64,000 bases of DNA from Streptomyces cylindrosporus (GCF_022698165.1 NZ_JALDAY010000008.1:372001-436000); one strand, 5' to 3'; positions 15,552 through 24,478 are shown, counted from the first letter of the stretch. The notes: a model not told the origin generated them from the letters alone. Numbers and translations are program-made.

Positions 15552-16814
15552 GTGAGCGGGCGTGGGTTGCGGGCGGCCGGGGGGCGGCGCGGGATGCTCG
15601 ACCGGTTGCCACGGGCCGGGCACGAGGACGCCCTGCGGCGGCACCAGCTGCTGCGCGTGCGGGGCCGCAGCGTCGCCTGGGTGGCGCCCTTCCTGCTGCT
15701 GCTGTGCATCACCTTCGTCGACTTCAACACCACCGGCGAGTTCCGGATCATCTCCTGGATCGTGCTGGTGCCCGGTATCGCCGCCGCGATCTGCGGGGTG
15801 TGGGGGACGGCGGTCTTCGCGGTGCTCGCGGTGGTGACGTACGTCGTCGCCGACCAGGCCTGGCCGCACCAGTACCAGACCGGTCTGCCCGACTTCATCC
15901 TCGTCGCCGTCGGCGGCATCCTGGCCGTGCTCGCCTGCTCGGTCCGCGTCCGCGGCGAGCGCCGCATGCTGCACATGCGGGACGTCGCCGAGACCACCCG
16001 CCGTACCGTGCTGCGCCCCCTGCCCGCGGACTGGGGCGGCCTCGAACACGCCGCCGTCTACCTCCCCTCCGACGTCGAGGCCCGGGTCGGCGGCGACTTC
16101 TACGACATCCAGCCCGGCCCGCACGGCACCCGCGTCCTCATCGGCGACGTCCAGGGCAAGGGCCTCGGCGCGGTGGAGGCGGCCGCCGCCCTGCTCGGCA
16201 CCTTCCGCGAGGCCGCCTACCACGAGGCCGACCTCGCCACGGTCGCCGACCGCCTGGAGACGCGGATGCTGCGGCACCGCGGCCACACCACCGCGCTGGG
16301 CCGCGAGGACGGCGACCGCTTCGCCACCGCCGCGCTGATCGGCTTCCCCGAGGACGACGAGGGCGCCGTGGACGTCGTCCTGTTCGGCCACGACCCCCCA
16401 CTCGTCGCGGGGCCCGCGGGGGTACGTCAACTGCCGCCCGGCGACGGCCTCCCGCTCGGCCTCGGCGAACTCGCCGGGGACGGCCCGCCGCCCGTGCGGC
16501 GCGTGCCGCTCGCGACCGGCGAGACGCTGCTGCTCACCACCGACGGCGTGACCGAGGCGCGGGACGGCGACGGGGAGTTCTATCCGCTCGCCGCGGACCT
16601 GGCCCGCGCGGTCGCGGCGGAGCCGCGGGTGACCGAACCCCGGCGCCTCGTCGCGTTCGTACGGGACCGCACGCTGCGGCACTGCGCCGGGCGGCTCGCC
16701 GACGACACGACCGTCTTCGCCGTACGCCGACGCGCTCCTGAGGCACGGCTTTGCAGCCGCAGCGGTTACGGTGCTGACGTAAGTGATCGACGGGGGCTGG
16801 GGAGGGAACGATGA
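15552..16814 (+). CDS. Membrane PP2C/SpoIIE-type Ser/Thr phosphatase
   Basis: About 420 residues from GTG; an ATG at 15594 is an alternative. Three hydrophobic segments (VAWVAPFLLLLCITFV, IISWIVLVPGIAAAICGVWGTAVFAVLAVVTYVVA, PDFILVAVGGILAVLACSV) precede a SpoIIE-type PPM phosphatase domain with VGGDFYD near residue 180, GDVQGKGL, the TLLLTTDGVTEARD metal-binding loop and the C-terminal DDTTVFAVRR. Such enzymes dephosphorylate anti-anti-sigma factors or related partners in partner-switching stress pathways. The stop overlaps the start of the next gene (ATGA), so the two are probably translationally coupled. That ties a phosphatase to the downstream caspase-like and EACC1 genes. No anti-sigma pair is adjacent. 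Confidence 0.88.
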   Translation: MSGRGLRAAGGRRGMLDRLPRAGHEDALRRHQLLRVRGRSVAWVAPFLLLLCITFVDFNTTGEFRIISWIVLVPGIAAAICGVWGTAVFAVLAVVTYVVADQAWPHQYQTGLPDFILVAVGGILAVLACSVRVRGERRMLHMRDVAETTRRTVLRPLPADWGGLEHAAVYLPSDVEARVGGDFYDIQPGPHGTRVLIGDVQGKGLGAVEAAAALLGTFREAAYHEADLATVADRLETRMLRHRGHTTALGREDGDRFATAALIGFPEDDEGAVDVVLFGHDPPLVAGPAGVRQLPPGDGLPLGLGELAGDGPPPVRRVPLATGETLLLTTDGVTEARDGDGEFYPLAADLARAVAAEPRVTEPRRLVAFVRDRTLRHCAGRLADDTTVFAVRRRAPEARLCSRSGYGADVSDRRGLGRER

Positions 16815-17905
16815 CCGGAACCGTGCTGCTGCTCGCCGCCGCCCCGGCGGGCAAGGGGTGCATGGTCGACGCGGCGTCCGTCCTTCCCGTCCTCGCGGCG
16901 GTGCCGCCGCCCGTGCTGGCCGGCACGGACACGGCCAACGTCGTCGAACTCGCCGACCCGCTCGAACCGCAGGCCGTACTGACTCGCCTGCGCGCGGCGG
17001 CGGTTGCGCCCGGGCCGCTCACGTTGTTCGTCACCGGGCAGTTGCAGCTGGACCGGCGGCAGCGGCTGCCGCATCTCGCGCTGGCGCGGACGACGGCGGC
17101 GACGGTCCGCTACACGGGGCTGCCGTGGCACTGGATCCGGGAGGAGCTGAGGCTGCGGCCGGCGGGGGCGACGACGCTCTTCGTCGACCTGCACGCGGAC
17201 GCCGAGACCTGGGAGTGGCTGCGGACGAACCGGCTCGACTCCGGGTACAACAACGCGGTCTACGGGCGGATCGCGCCGGCGCCGGGGCGGCGGGCGGTGG
17301 CCGTGCCGGCGTACATGAAGGCGGTGGCGACGATTCTGCGGAGTGGTCATCGGCCGCATCCGGGGGATCTTCATCAGCAGGCGTTGGGGAGGGTGGGGGC
17401 GGACGGGTTCGCGGATCTGCTGTTGTCCGCGGGTGGGTTCGGGGCCGGTGTTCCTGGGGGCTCCGCCCCCAGACCCCTGGAAGATGACCCTCATGTAGCT
17501 ATCACTGCCGCCGTCCAGTCAGGGCGCCACGCCGACGCCGACTCACTCGCCGCCCAGCACGAACAAACAGCCCTCCAGACCCACGGCGCCGGCTCCGAAC
17601 AAGCCCTGCACTGGGCCGAAGTGCGGGCCGATCTCGCGATGTTCGCCGGGGATCCGGTGCGCAGTTGCCGGACCTGGCTCGGGGTCGCCGCGGCGCGGCT
17701 GGGCGCCGGGCAGGCCTCGGACGCGCCCGCCGTCGAGGCGGCCGTGGACCGGGCGCATCACCAGTGGGGGCAGATCCGGGACGCCGGGGCCGCCCGTGAG
17801 CTGGGTGCCGCGCTGGCCGACCTGCGCTCCCGGGTGCCGGGCCGCCGGCAGGGCGCCCTGGACCATGTACGCCGTCAGTTGCAGCAGTTGCAGACGCAGA
17901 ACTGA
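16811..17905 (+). CDS. Caspase-like domain protein, probably inactive, with helical C-terminus
   Basis: 364 residues, start overlapping the PP2C stop. The first 230 residues alternate strands and helices as in a caspase/CHAT fold. The strand PLTLFVTGQLQLD (about residue 75) aligns by eye with the GHG strand of the nearby true caspase (YFAGHGAVP). TTLFVDLHADAE (about 123) aligns with its DCC strand (VVLDCCYAG). Thus the catalytic His and Cys would both be replaced. This is inference from pattern, not a search. The C-terminal 120 residues are helical and TPR-like (GSEQALHWAEVRADLAMFAGD, then HHQWGQIRDAGAARELGAALADL). A dispersed GC hairpin lies inside the gene. I infer a regulatory or scaffold partner for the caspase two genes downstream. 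Confidence 0.7.
   Translation: MTGTVLLLAAAPAGKGCMVDAASVLPVLAAVPPPVLAGTDTANVVELADPLEPQAVLTRLRAAAVAPGPLTLFVTGQLQLDRRQRLPHLALARTTAATVRYTGLPWHWIREELRLRPAGATTLFVDLHADAETWEWLRTNRLDSGYNNAVYGRIAPAPGRRAVAVPAYMKAVATILRSGHRPHPGDLHQQALGRVGADGFADLLLSAGGFGAGVPGGSAPRPLEDDPHVAITAAVQSGRHADADSLAAQHEQTALQTHGAGSEQALHWAEVRADLAMFAGDPVRSCRTWLGVAAARLGAGQASDAPAVEAAVDRAHHQWGQIRDAGAARELGAALADLRSRVPGRRQGALDHVRRQLQQLQTQN
17455..17471. repeat. Dispersed palindrome TGGGGGC-TCC-GCCCCCA inside a coding region
   Basis: A 7-bp perfect inverted repeat with TCC loop, followed by GACCCC. This is a hairpin sequence that recurs in many Streptomyces genomes. Here it is read in frame as GGSAPRP in the linker between the two parts of the caspase-like protein. 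Confidence 0.6.
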
Positions 17906-17975
17906 GAAGGCCTTCCCTCCCCCGTCCGGTTCGGGGCCTCCCCTCTCGTCAACCCCGGTGTCATGATGGTGAGTT

Positions 17976-18341
17976 ATGGCTGAGGGGGATGGAGTGGCCA
18001 ACCGAGAGATACGGGTACGGCTGGACCGGACCGCGAGCGAGAGCGATGTCGGCGCTCTCCGGGAGTGGCTGGCGCGGGAGCAGCCGCTGTACGTGTGGGC
18101 CAGCCGCGGTGAGCTGGCGATCGAGAAGCGGGAACGTACCGACGTCGAGCCCGGCAGCCCCATGGGCTTCGGCGACGAGATCGTCGTCGCTCTGATCGGC
18201 GCCGGGGCCTCCGCCCTGTTCAAGGAGCTGCTTCAGGCGGTCCGGTACGCGGTGGAGGCCTGGCGGGACAACCGCCGTGACGTCGAGGACGGTGAACCGC
18301 CCGGCGTCGACGTCGACGGTGTGGACCCCGACGCAAGGTAG
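17976..18341 (+). CDS. EACC1-like small protein next to caspase effector
   Basis: 121 residues. A short N-terminal alpha/beta segment (REIRVRLDRTASESDVGALREWL then LYVWASRGELAIEKRE) is followed by MGFGDEIVVALIGAGASALFKELLQAVRYAVEAWRDNRR and an acidic tail. This order (wing-like strands, a Gly-rich hydrophobic helix, a basic helix) fits the effector-associated constant component 1 (EACC1) family. EACC1 proteins were described as constant partners of variable effectors, including caspases, in actinobacterial NTP-dependent conflict systems. The stop is 4 bases before the caspase GTG, which supports a functional pair. The hydrophobic segment could be membrane associated. Family assignment is from memory of the pattern. 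Confidence 0.7.
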   Translation: MAEGDGVANREIRVRLDRTASESDVGALREWLAREQPLYVWASRGELAIEKRERTDVEPGSPMGFGDEIVVALIGAGASALFKELLQAVRYAVEAWRDNRRDVEDGEPPGVDVDGVDPDAR

Positions 18342-18345
18342 CCCC

Positions 18346-20940
18346 GTGAGCCCCTTCGACCCCCGTGGGAAGGCGAACCGGGCGCTGCTGGTCGGCGTGA
18401 GCGAGTACGACGTCAGGAAGCCCACGCCGCACGGGGTGCCCGGCGACCTGCCGGCCGTCCGGCACAACCTGGACCGGCTGAAGGAAGTGCTGCCGGGCGG
18501 GCGGGTGTTCGGCGCGCACGAGGTCACCGTGGTGCGCTCGCCGTACCAGCACGACTTCCAGCGCGCCCTGCGGACCGCCGCGGAAGAGGCCGAGGGGCTG
18601 CTGCTGGTGTACTTCGCCGGGCACGGCGCGGTGCCCAGCGCGGCCAACGAGCTGTTCCTGCAGATGCGGGGCGCCGAGGTCTACCGCGGCCGGCAGGACT
18701 CCGTCTTCCCGGGCGCCGAGATGTTCACGACCGTCCTGACCATGCTGCACGCGAGCCGCGCCGAGCGGATCGTCGTCGTACTCGACTGCTGCTACGCCGG
18801 CAACGCCGCCTTCATCTGGGAGCAGTTCCCCGACCGGCGCCGGGTGCTGCTGCTCATGAGCGTGCAGGCCAACAACCGGATCGACGCGGGGGACGACGGG
18901 ACTCCGACGCCGTTCACGAAGGAACTGGCGGAACTGCTCGCCTCTGAAGGGGAGTTGACCTTCGGCGGGCTTTCGGAGCGGCTTCGCGACCGGATGCGGG
19001 CCGCCGGGCTGCGGACCGTGCGGGGCGAGGAGTGGGAGCCGCTCAGCAGGACGGAACCGCAGGAGGACGTACTGCTGTCGGCGCCGCCCAAGAGGGTCGT
19101 GGCCCCGCCCGACACCGGATCCCTCGACGGGCGTTCCGGTCCGCATCGTGAGGAGTCCGAGCGGCCTCCCGGGGGCAGGACCCGGGGCCGCAGCCCCCGC
19201 CTCCCGCGCCGCTTTCTCCGGGCCCTCGGTGCCTGGTTCGGCGGTCTTCGCGTCGTCTCCCGTATCGCCCTCGTGCTCCTCGCCCTCGCCACCCTCGGCC
19301 TCGGCTCCTACGGGCTGTCCGCCCTCCGTACCGACGGCTCCTCCTGCGCCCCGCCGCTGGAGCTGCGGGTCCTCACCGACCCCGATCTGGAGCCCACCGT
19401 CACGGCCGCCGCCGACGCGTACCTCACCTCCGGCGACAACACCGACGGCGACGGCTGCCGGCGTACCGGGATCACCGTCTACAGCGCGGGCGCCGCCGAC
19501 GCGGTGAACGCGCTGCGGCGGCAGACCGAGGTGTGGAAGGAGCCGCACGACGAGGACACCAACCCGCAGCGGGACATCGGGCCGCAGCCGGACGTGTGGA
19601 TCCCCGCCTCGCCCGCCGACGTCGCCCGGGTCACCGCCGGGCAGGACACCGACAACGTCGCCCGTCTGGAGGCCGCCGAGCAGCCCCTCGCGTACTCGCC
19701 GGTCGTGCTCGCCGTGCCCGACGACATCGCCGTCGAGCCGCTCGGCGAGCGGACCGGGCAGCCCCTGGCGGTACTGCTGAAGCAGTTGAAGGCGCGGGCG
19801 GAACAGTCCCAGGTACGGCGCCCCGACCCGGAGTTCGCGGACGCCGCGCTGCTCGCCACCCTGGGCCTGTACGGCACCGGCACCGATCCGGCGCGTGCCG
19901 AGCGGCAGGTGGCGCAGGCGGGGCCGCCCTCCCGTACCGCCGCCGACCTGCTGTGCGCGCTGCCCGACGACACCGGCGTGGACTCCCGGACCGCCGCCCT
20001 GGTCCCCGAGTTCCTGCTGAGGACCGGCGTCGGCTGCGACCGTACGACCCGCGCTCCCCGTACGGCCGAGTACCCGGACGACGTCCCCGGCGTCGAGGCC
20101 ACCTTCGTCCGCGTCCGCTGGGACGACGCCGACCGGGACGGAGGGGAGCGGGACCGGGCGGCGGCACGGTTCCACGCCTGGCTCAGCGGGGACGGCGGGC
20201 GGGCCGTGTTCGCCCGGGACGGGTTCCGCAGCGCCTCCCACGGGCGGGAACTGCTCGACGCGCGGGACGTCGCCCACGGCGTGCTGCGCGATCCCTCGCC
20301 GCTGACCGAGGCCGCGGGCCGGCAGGCGATGGAGTCGGCGCTGAAGCGGTACCGGAGGGCCAACGGGCCCGGGCGGGTGCTGTATCTGCTCGACGACTCC
20401 GGTTCCATGAGCGGGCTCTGGGACGGGCCCAGCGGCGGGCCGGGGCTGCTGAAGCAGTCGCTCGGCGGGCTCGGCGGCGCCGACGAGTACGGGGTGTGGG
20501 GCGTTTCCGGCACCGGCGGGAAACGGCCGTACGAGGAACTGCTCGGCTTCGGGCCGCACTCGCGCAAGGAGGCCGAGCGTGCCGTCGACGCGGCGACGGT
20601 GCGCGACGCCGAGGCCGATCCGCACGCCGCGCTGCTCGCCGCGCTCGACGACATGCGCGGGCGCGGCCTCGACGACGACCGCCCCCAGCTCGTCGTGTAC
20701 ATCACCGACGACGAGGACGACACCCGGCTGACCGACGGCAATCTGGACGACGTGCTCGCGCGGGCCCGGTCCGCGAAGGTCCCGGTGACGATGGTGTCGC
20801 TGGTGAGCGGCGGCTGCGACCGGGGCAAGCCGGACGCCCGGATCTCCGACGCGAGCGGCGGCCGCTGTCTGGACGCGGACGACGACCTCGGCGCGGGCCT
20901 GACCGACGAGGTCGCGCGCACCGGGATGGGGGAGGACTGA
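18346..20940 (+). CDS. Caspase - transmembrane - solute-binding-like - VWA fusion protein
   Basis: 864 residues from GTG 4 bases after the EACC1-like stop. Residues of about 10-240 are a C14 caspase-like domain: NRALLVGVSEY, YFAGHGAVPS (catalytic His93), VVLDCCYAGNA (Cys149, with Cys148 beside it). A basic Pro/Arg linker leads to one membrane helix (VVSRIALVLLALATLGLGSYG, about 303-325). The outer part begins with a type-2 periplasmic-binding-protein-like region (ELRVLTDPDLEPTVTAAADAYL, PDVWIPASPADVARVTAG, PLAYSPVVLAVPDD) and ends with a VWA domain with the MIDAS motif DDSGSM near residue 683 and ITDDEDD. The topology implies an extracellular binding module wired to a cytoplasmic protease. 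The trigger and cleavage targets are unknown; a cell-death role is inference. Confidence 0.85.
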   Translation: MSPFDPRGKANRALLVGVSEYDVRKPTPHGVPGDLPAVRHNLDRLKEVLPGGRVFGAHEVTVVRSPYQHDFQRALRTAAEEAEGLLLVYFAGHGAVPSAANELFLQMRGAEVYRGRQDSVFPGAEMFTTVLTMLHASRAERIVVVLDCCYAGNAAFIWEQFPDRRRVLLLMSVQANNRIDAGDDGTPTPFTKELAELLASEGELTFGGLSERLRDRMRAAGLRTVRGEEWEPLSRTEPQEDVLLSAPPKRVVAPPDTGSLDGRSGPHREESERPPGGRTRGRSPRLPRRFLRALGAWFGGLRVVSRIALVLLALATLGLGSYGLSALRTDGSSCAPPLELRVLTDPDLEPTVTAAADAYLTSGDNTDGDGCRRTGITVYSAGAADAVNALRRQTEVWKEPHDEDTNPQRDIGPQPDVWIPASPADVARVTAGQDTDNVARLEAAEQPLAYSPVVLAVPDDIAVEPLGERTGQPLAVLLKQLKARAEQSQVRRPDPEFADAALLATLGLYGTGTDPARAERQVAQAGPPSRTAADLLCALPDDTGVDSRTAALVPEFLLRTGVGCDRTTRAPRTAEYPDDVPGVEATFVRVRWDDADRDGGERDRAAARFHAWLSGDGGRAVFARDGFRSASHGRELLDARDVAHGVLRDPSPLTEAAGRQAMESALKRYRRANGPGRVLYLLDDSGSMSGLWDGPSGGPGLLKQSLGGLGGADEYGVWGVSGTGGKRPYEELLGFGPHSRKEAERAVDAATVRDAEADPHAALLAALDDMRGRGLDDDRPQLVVYITDDEDDTRLTDGNLDDVLARARSAKVPVTMVSLVSGGCDRGKPDARISDASGGRCLDADDDLGAGLTDEVARTGMGED

Positions 20941-20943
20941 GCG

Positions 20944-22314
20944 ATGGGCGTACGGCGGCTCCTGGCGGGCCTCGGCTGCTTGCTGCTCGTGGCTGCCTGC
21001 ACTGGTGGGGGCGGGTCGCGCAGTGGCCCGGCCGTCGAGGTGCCCGGTGAGATCGTGGTCGCCAGCGGGCGGGACGTCACCGGCAAGAACGGCATCCGCG
21101 AGCAGCTCATCGACGCCTGGAACCGGCAGCAGGACAAGGCGAACACCGGGTATCACGCGCGACTCGTCGAGCTGCCGGGGAGCGCCGACGAGCAGCGCAG
21201 CCAGCTGCTCGGGGCCCTGCAGTCCGGCAGCGCGTCGTACGACGTGGTCAACCTGGACGTGACGTGGGTGCCGGAGTTCGCCGCCGCCCGTCTCGTGCGG
21301 GCGCTGCCCGCTTCCATGATCGGCGGCGATGTCATCAAGTCCGTCGCCAGCACCGCCAGTTGGGGCGGCAAGGTGTACGCGGTGCCGTTCAACAGCGACG
21401 TCGGGCTGCTCTACTACCGGCGCGACTGGCTGGCGCGGGCAGGCGTCCAGCAGACCGACCTCAGCCGCTCCCCGCTCACCTGGTCGCAGCTCGACGCGCT
21501 GATGAGCGACGTGAACGACCTCGACCCCAAGGGCTACGAGAAGGCGTGGACCACGCAGCTGGCGGGTTACGAGGGGCGGACCGTCAACGCCGTCGAGGCG
21601 TTCGCGTCGGCGGTGGACGACTTCTCGCTCACCGGCTCCGACGGGCACTACGACGCCACCGTCGACGAACTCGCCCAGGGCGTCGCGGAGTTGCGGCGGC
21701 GCACCGAGGGGGCCTACCTGCTGCCGGACGCCGTGCACTCCGACGAGGCGGCCTCCATGGGCGACTTCGCGGCCGGCCGCACCGCCTTCCTGCGTCACTG
21801 GCCCTACGCCTACCGCACCCTCTTCCAGACCTTCGGCGAACAGCAGCTCGGCGTGGCCCCGCTGCCCGGGCGGGCGGTGCTCGGCGGCCAGAACCTCGCG
21901 GTGACCGAGTCCTCCCCGCGGGCCAGGAAGGCCGCCGAGCTGATCGCCTACCTCACCGGCAAGCAGAGCGAACGCTGTCTGCTGGACGCGGGGTTCGCGG
22001 CGACGCGGACGTCGGCGTACCGCGACGACGGCCTGCGCTGCACCACGGGCACCTCCTCGGCACCGTCCGCCTCCCCCACCGGCGAGCGCGCCGACAGCAT
22101 GCCGCGGGACGCCGCGGGCCGCCCGAAGTACGCCCGCCCGATCCTGCTCCCCGCCCTCCGCGACGCCGTCCAGCGCCCCCGCACCCCGCTCTACGGCGCC
22201 TTCACCCAGACCTTCACCGCCCAGCTCGGCGCCCTGTTCGGCGACAGCCCACCGGAGGACGAGAAGCTGGCAGCCGACTTGGACACCGCCCTGCGGAAGG
22301 CGCTGCCGGACTAG
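20944..22314 (+). CDS. Orphan solute-binding lipoprotein (ABC sugar-binding type)
   Basis: 456 residues. The N-terminus is a lipoprotein signal with lipobox LVAAC. The mature protein is a family 1 extracellular solute-binding protein: VVASGRDVTGKNGIREQLIDAWN, YDVVNLDVTWVPEFAAARLV, VYAVPFNSDVGLLYYRRDWL, FAAGRTAFLRHWPYAY, LGGQNLAVTESSPRARKAAELI. Binding proteins of this kind deliver sugars to ABC permeases, but no permease or ATPase gene is adjacent. It starts 3 bases after the caspase-VWA gene, which itself has a solute-binding-like outer module. I infer that it acts as a ligand-binding partner or sensor for that receptor. The stop shares CTAG with the convergent M20 gene. Confidence 0.85.
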   Translation: MGVRRLLAGLGCLLLVAACTGGGGSRSGPAVEVPGEIVVASGRDVTGKNGIREQLIDAWNRQQDKANTGYHARLVELPGSADEQRSQLLGALQSGSASYDVVNLDVTWVPEFAAARLVRALPASMIGGDVIKSVASTASWGGKVYAVPFNSDVGLLYYRRDWLARAGVQQTDLSRSPLTWSQLDALMSDVNDLDPKGYEKAWTTQLAGYEGRTVNAVEAFASAVDDFSLTGSDGHYDATVDELAQGVAELRRRTEGAYLLPDAVHSDEAASMGDFAAGRTAFLRHWPYAYRTLFQTFGEQQLGVAPLPGRAVLGGQNLAVTESSPRARKAAELIAYLTGKQSERCLLDAGFAATRTSAYRDDGLRCTTGTSSAPSASPTGERADSMPRDAAGRPKYARPILLPALRDAVQRPRTPLYGAFTQTFTAQLGALFGDSPPEDEKLAADLDTALRKALPD

Positions 22315-23567
22315 GACAGGTCCTGGGCGCCCTGGGTGAGGCAGGCGAGCGCCCCCGACACCAGGGTGCGCACGCCGGGTGCCACCGTCGACAGGTCCGG
22401 GGCGAAGTGCGGGCTGTGGTTGCTCGGGACCGCCAGGAACCTCTCCATCAGGTCGGCGCCGGGCGCCGCGTCCCAGGTCTCGGCGGAGGTGGAGGTCACG
22501 AACCAGTAGGAGTACGGCAGTTCGCCGACCGCGAGCCGGGAGAAGTCCTCGCTGCCCATCGCCGGGCCCGGGTCGAAGACGGTCGCCGCGCCGAAGACCT
22601 CCCGGTGCACGGCGGCGATCCGCTCGTCGGTCTCCCGGTCGTTCACCGTCACCGGGAACGCGTCCCCGAGGGTCACCTCCGGCTCGCGCGGACAGCCCGC
22701 GGCCCGGCACTCGCCCTCGGCGATCCGGCGGATCGCGGCGACCATCCGCTCCCGTACCGCCTCCGACTGGGTGCGCAGGTTCAGGGAGATGCGGGCGGTG
22801 GCCGGGATGATGTTGGGGGCCGTGCCCGCCTCGATCCGGCCGACGGTCAGCACGGCCGACTCGCGGGGCGCGATCTCCCGGCTGACGACGGTCTGCAGGC
22901 GGGTGACGATGTACGCGGCCGTCACCACCGGGTCGACGGTGGTCTCCGGGCGGGAGCCGTGCCCGCCCCGGCCGTGCACCACGATCTCGACGTCCGTGGT
23001 GGCCGACATGATCAGACCCGGCACGTGCGCGTACAGGCCGACCGGGCCGGGCGCCACGTGCTGGCCGAGCAGGACGTCGGGGCGCGGGAAGCGCTCGTAC
23101 AGCCCGTCCGCGACCATCGCCGCGGCGCCGCGCCCGGTCTCCTCGGCGGGCTGCCCCACCACGAGCAGGGTGCCGGACCAGGCGTCCCGCCCGGCGGCCA
23201 GCGCCTCGGCGGCGCCCGCCAGCCAGGTCACGTGCATGTCGTGCCCGCAGGCGTGCATCACACCGGGCACCTCGGAGGCGTACGGCAGCCCGGTCTCCTC
23301 GGCGACGGGCAGCGCGTCCATGTCGGCGCGCAGCAGCACGGTCGGGCCGTCGCCGCCCCGCAGGACGCCGACGACGCCGGTGCCGCCGACGCCCTCGACG
23401 GTCTCGTACCCGGCCTTGGTGAGCCGCTCGGCGAGCTTGCCGGCTGTGCGGTGCTCGCGCAGGGACAGCTCGGGGTGGCGGTGCAGGTCCCGGTAGAAGT
23501 CCTCCAGGCCGGGGACCGGGAGGTCGGCGGTGAGGTCCAGCGCGGTGCGGGCGGCGGCAGAGGTCAT
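22311..23567 (-). CDS. M20-family amidohydrolase (amidase/deacylase)
   Basis: 418 residues. It carries the M20D metal-binding series: FYRDLHRHPELSLRE, LLRADMDALPVAEETG, HACGHDMHVTWLAGAAEAL, VGQPAEETGRGAAAMVADGL, and GSEDF near the C-terminus, with a lid domain between (VLTVGRIEAGTAPNIIPATA, NLRTQSEAVRERM). Members hydrolyse N-acyl amino acids, hippurate or aminoacyl conjugates with two divalent metals, in the cytoplasm. The start MTSAAARTALDL is supported by length. The 3' end overlaps that of the convergent lipoprotein gene by 4 bases. The substrate is not predictable. Confidence 0.92.
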   Translation of the reverse strand: MTSAAARTALDLTADLPVPGLEDFYRDLHRHPELSLREHRTAGKLAERLTKAGYETVEGVGGTGVVGVLRGGDGPTVLLRADMDALPVAEETGLPYASEVPGVMHACGHDMHVTWLAGAAEALAAGRDAWSGTLLVVGQPAEETGRGAAAMVADGLYERFPRPDVLLGQHVAPGPVGLYAHVPGLIMSATTDVEIVVHGRGGHGSRPETTVDPVVTAAYIVTRLQTVVSREIAPRESAVLTVGRIEAGTAPNIIPATARISLNLRTQSEAVRERMVAAIRRIAEGECRAAGCPREPEVTLGDAFPVTVNDRETDERIAAVHREVFGAATVFDPGPAMGSEDFSRLAVGELPYSYWFVTSTSAETWDAAPGADLMERFLAVPSNHSPHFAPDLSTVAPGVRTLVSGALACLTQGAQDLS

Positions 23568-23610
23568 CCCGGCAGCGTACGCAGGGCGGCCGCCGGTTGC
23601 GCGTAAAGGA

Positions 23611-23651
23611 GCGGCCGCCGACGCGAGGGGGGAGTCGGCGTCGGCGGCCGC
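23611..23651 (-). terminator. Terminator hairpin after first NPP1 gene
   Basis: A perfect 14-bp stem GCGGCCGCCGACGC with its complement around a 13-base loop, just downstream of the NPP1 stop on the minus strand. Confidence 0.7.
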
Positions 23652-23661
23652 GGCTCGTACG

Positions 23662-24426
23662 TCAGAAGGCGGGGACCGCCGCCGGGCGGGCCTTGTTGAC
23701 GTTGCTGATGAAGTTCTTGCCGATCTGGAAGTTGGCGTTGCCCCAGTCGCCGTTCAGCTTGCCCTGGAGCGTGCTGTTCAGGCTGGAGAAGTTGACCAGC
23801 GCGGGGGTGTCCCAGCCGCCGTTGCCCCAGGCCACCGGCTTCTCACCCCACTTGGCGAAGCGGAAGGCGTGGGTGCTCGCGCCGTCCTTGTGGTAGACGA
23901 TCTCGACGTGGTTGCCGTTCATCGGCACCTCGTTGATCGGATGGGTGCTGTAGCCACCGTGCCGGGAGGCGGCCAGGTAGCGCGGCTTCTCCTCGCCCTG
24001 CTTCTGGAAGACGACGACGGACTCCCAGTCGTGCCGGTGCCCGCACTCGGAGATGCCGGTCGGGTCGCACTGGTCCTTCTCGAAGTACAGCGTGTACGCG
24101 TACGCGCACCAGCCGTTCTTGCACAGGGACTGCGCGTAGGTGTTCGCCTTGCCCAGGTGGCCGGAGCGGCACTTGCCGGTGAGCGAGCCGGAGGGGTTGA
24201 GGCCGCCGTTGACGTTGCCGTTCGCGTCGACGGCAGCCGCGGGGAAGCAGCTGTCCGAGTCGTAGTCGAAGTACGGCTGGTACTTCGCCTGAAAGGTGCT
24301 GCCGCTGTAGGGCAGCGGGTTGAGGACGCCGGCGTCGGCGCTGCCCGCCAGGCCGACGGTCAGTGCGGTGGCGCCGAGGGCCGCGAGCGAGACCTTGCCG
24401 ACGCGGGACTTCGTTCGCTGGAACAT
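23662..24426 (-). CDS. Secreted NPP1/NLP-family protein (copy 1)
   Basis: 254 residues. Signal peptide ends near AGSADAG. The body is the necrosis- and ethylene-inducing (NPP1) fold: YFDYDSDSCFPAAAVD, CRSGHLGKANTYAQS, NGWCAYAYTLYFEKD, the family heptad GHRHDWE at 129-135, VEIVYHKDG and FRFAKWGE. In oomycetes, fungi and some bacteria these proteins bind plant sphingolipids and lyse membranes; the GHRHDWE motif contributes to the metal-binding site. Both Cys pairs are retained. Whether this bacterial copy is toxic is unknown. The next gene upstream on this strand is a second copy, about 45 percent identical by eye. With the pectate lyase it suggests interaction with plant material. Confidence 0.93.
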   Translation of the reverse strand: MFQRTKSRVGKVSLAALGATALTVGLAGSADAGVLNPLPYSGSTFQAKYQPYFDYDSDSCFPAAAVDANGNVNGGLNPSGSLTGKCRSGHLGKANTYAQSLCKNGWCAYAYTLYFEKDQCDPTGISECGHRHDWESVVVFQKQGEEKPRYLAASRHGGYSTHPINEVPMNGNHVEIVYHKDGASTHAFRFAKWGEKPVAWGNGGWDTPALVNFSSLNSTLQGKLNGDWGNANFQIGKNFISNVNKARPAAVPAF

Positions 24427-24478
24427 GCGGGTGCTCCCCGTTGCGTGGGATCCGGTGTGACGGCAACGAGGCTGGCGA

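Noticed and set aside
18220..22710. A 1,496-codon open frame on the minus strand across the caspase operon
   Set aside because: It is antisense to clearly recognisable caspase, VWA and solute-binding domains, has no homologous motifs and is a by-product of the high GC third positions.
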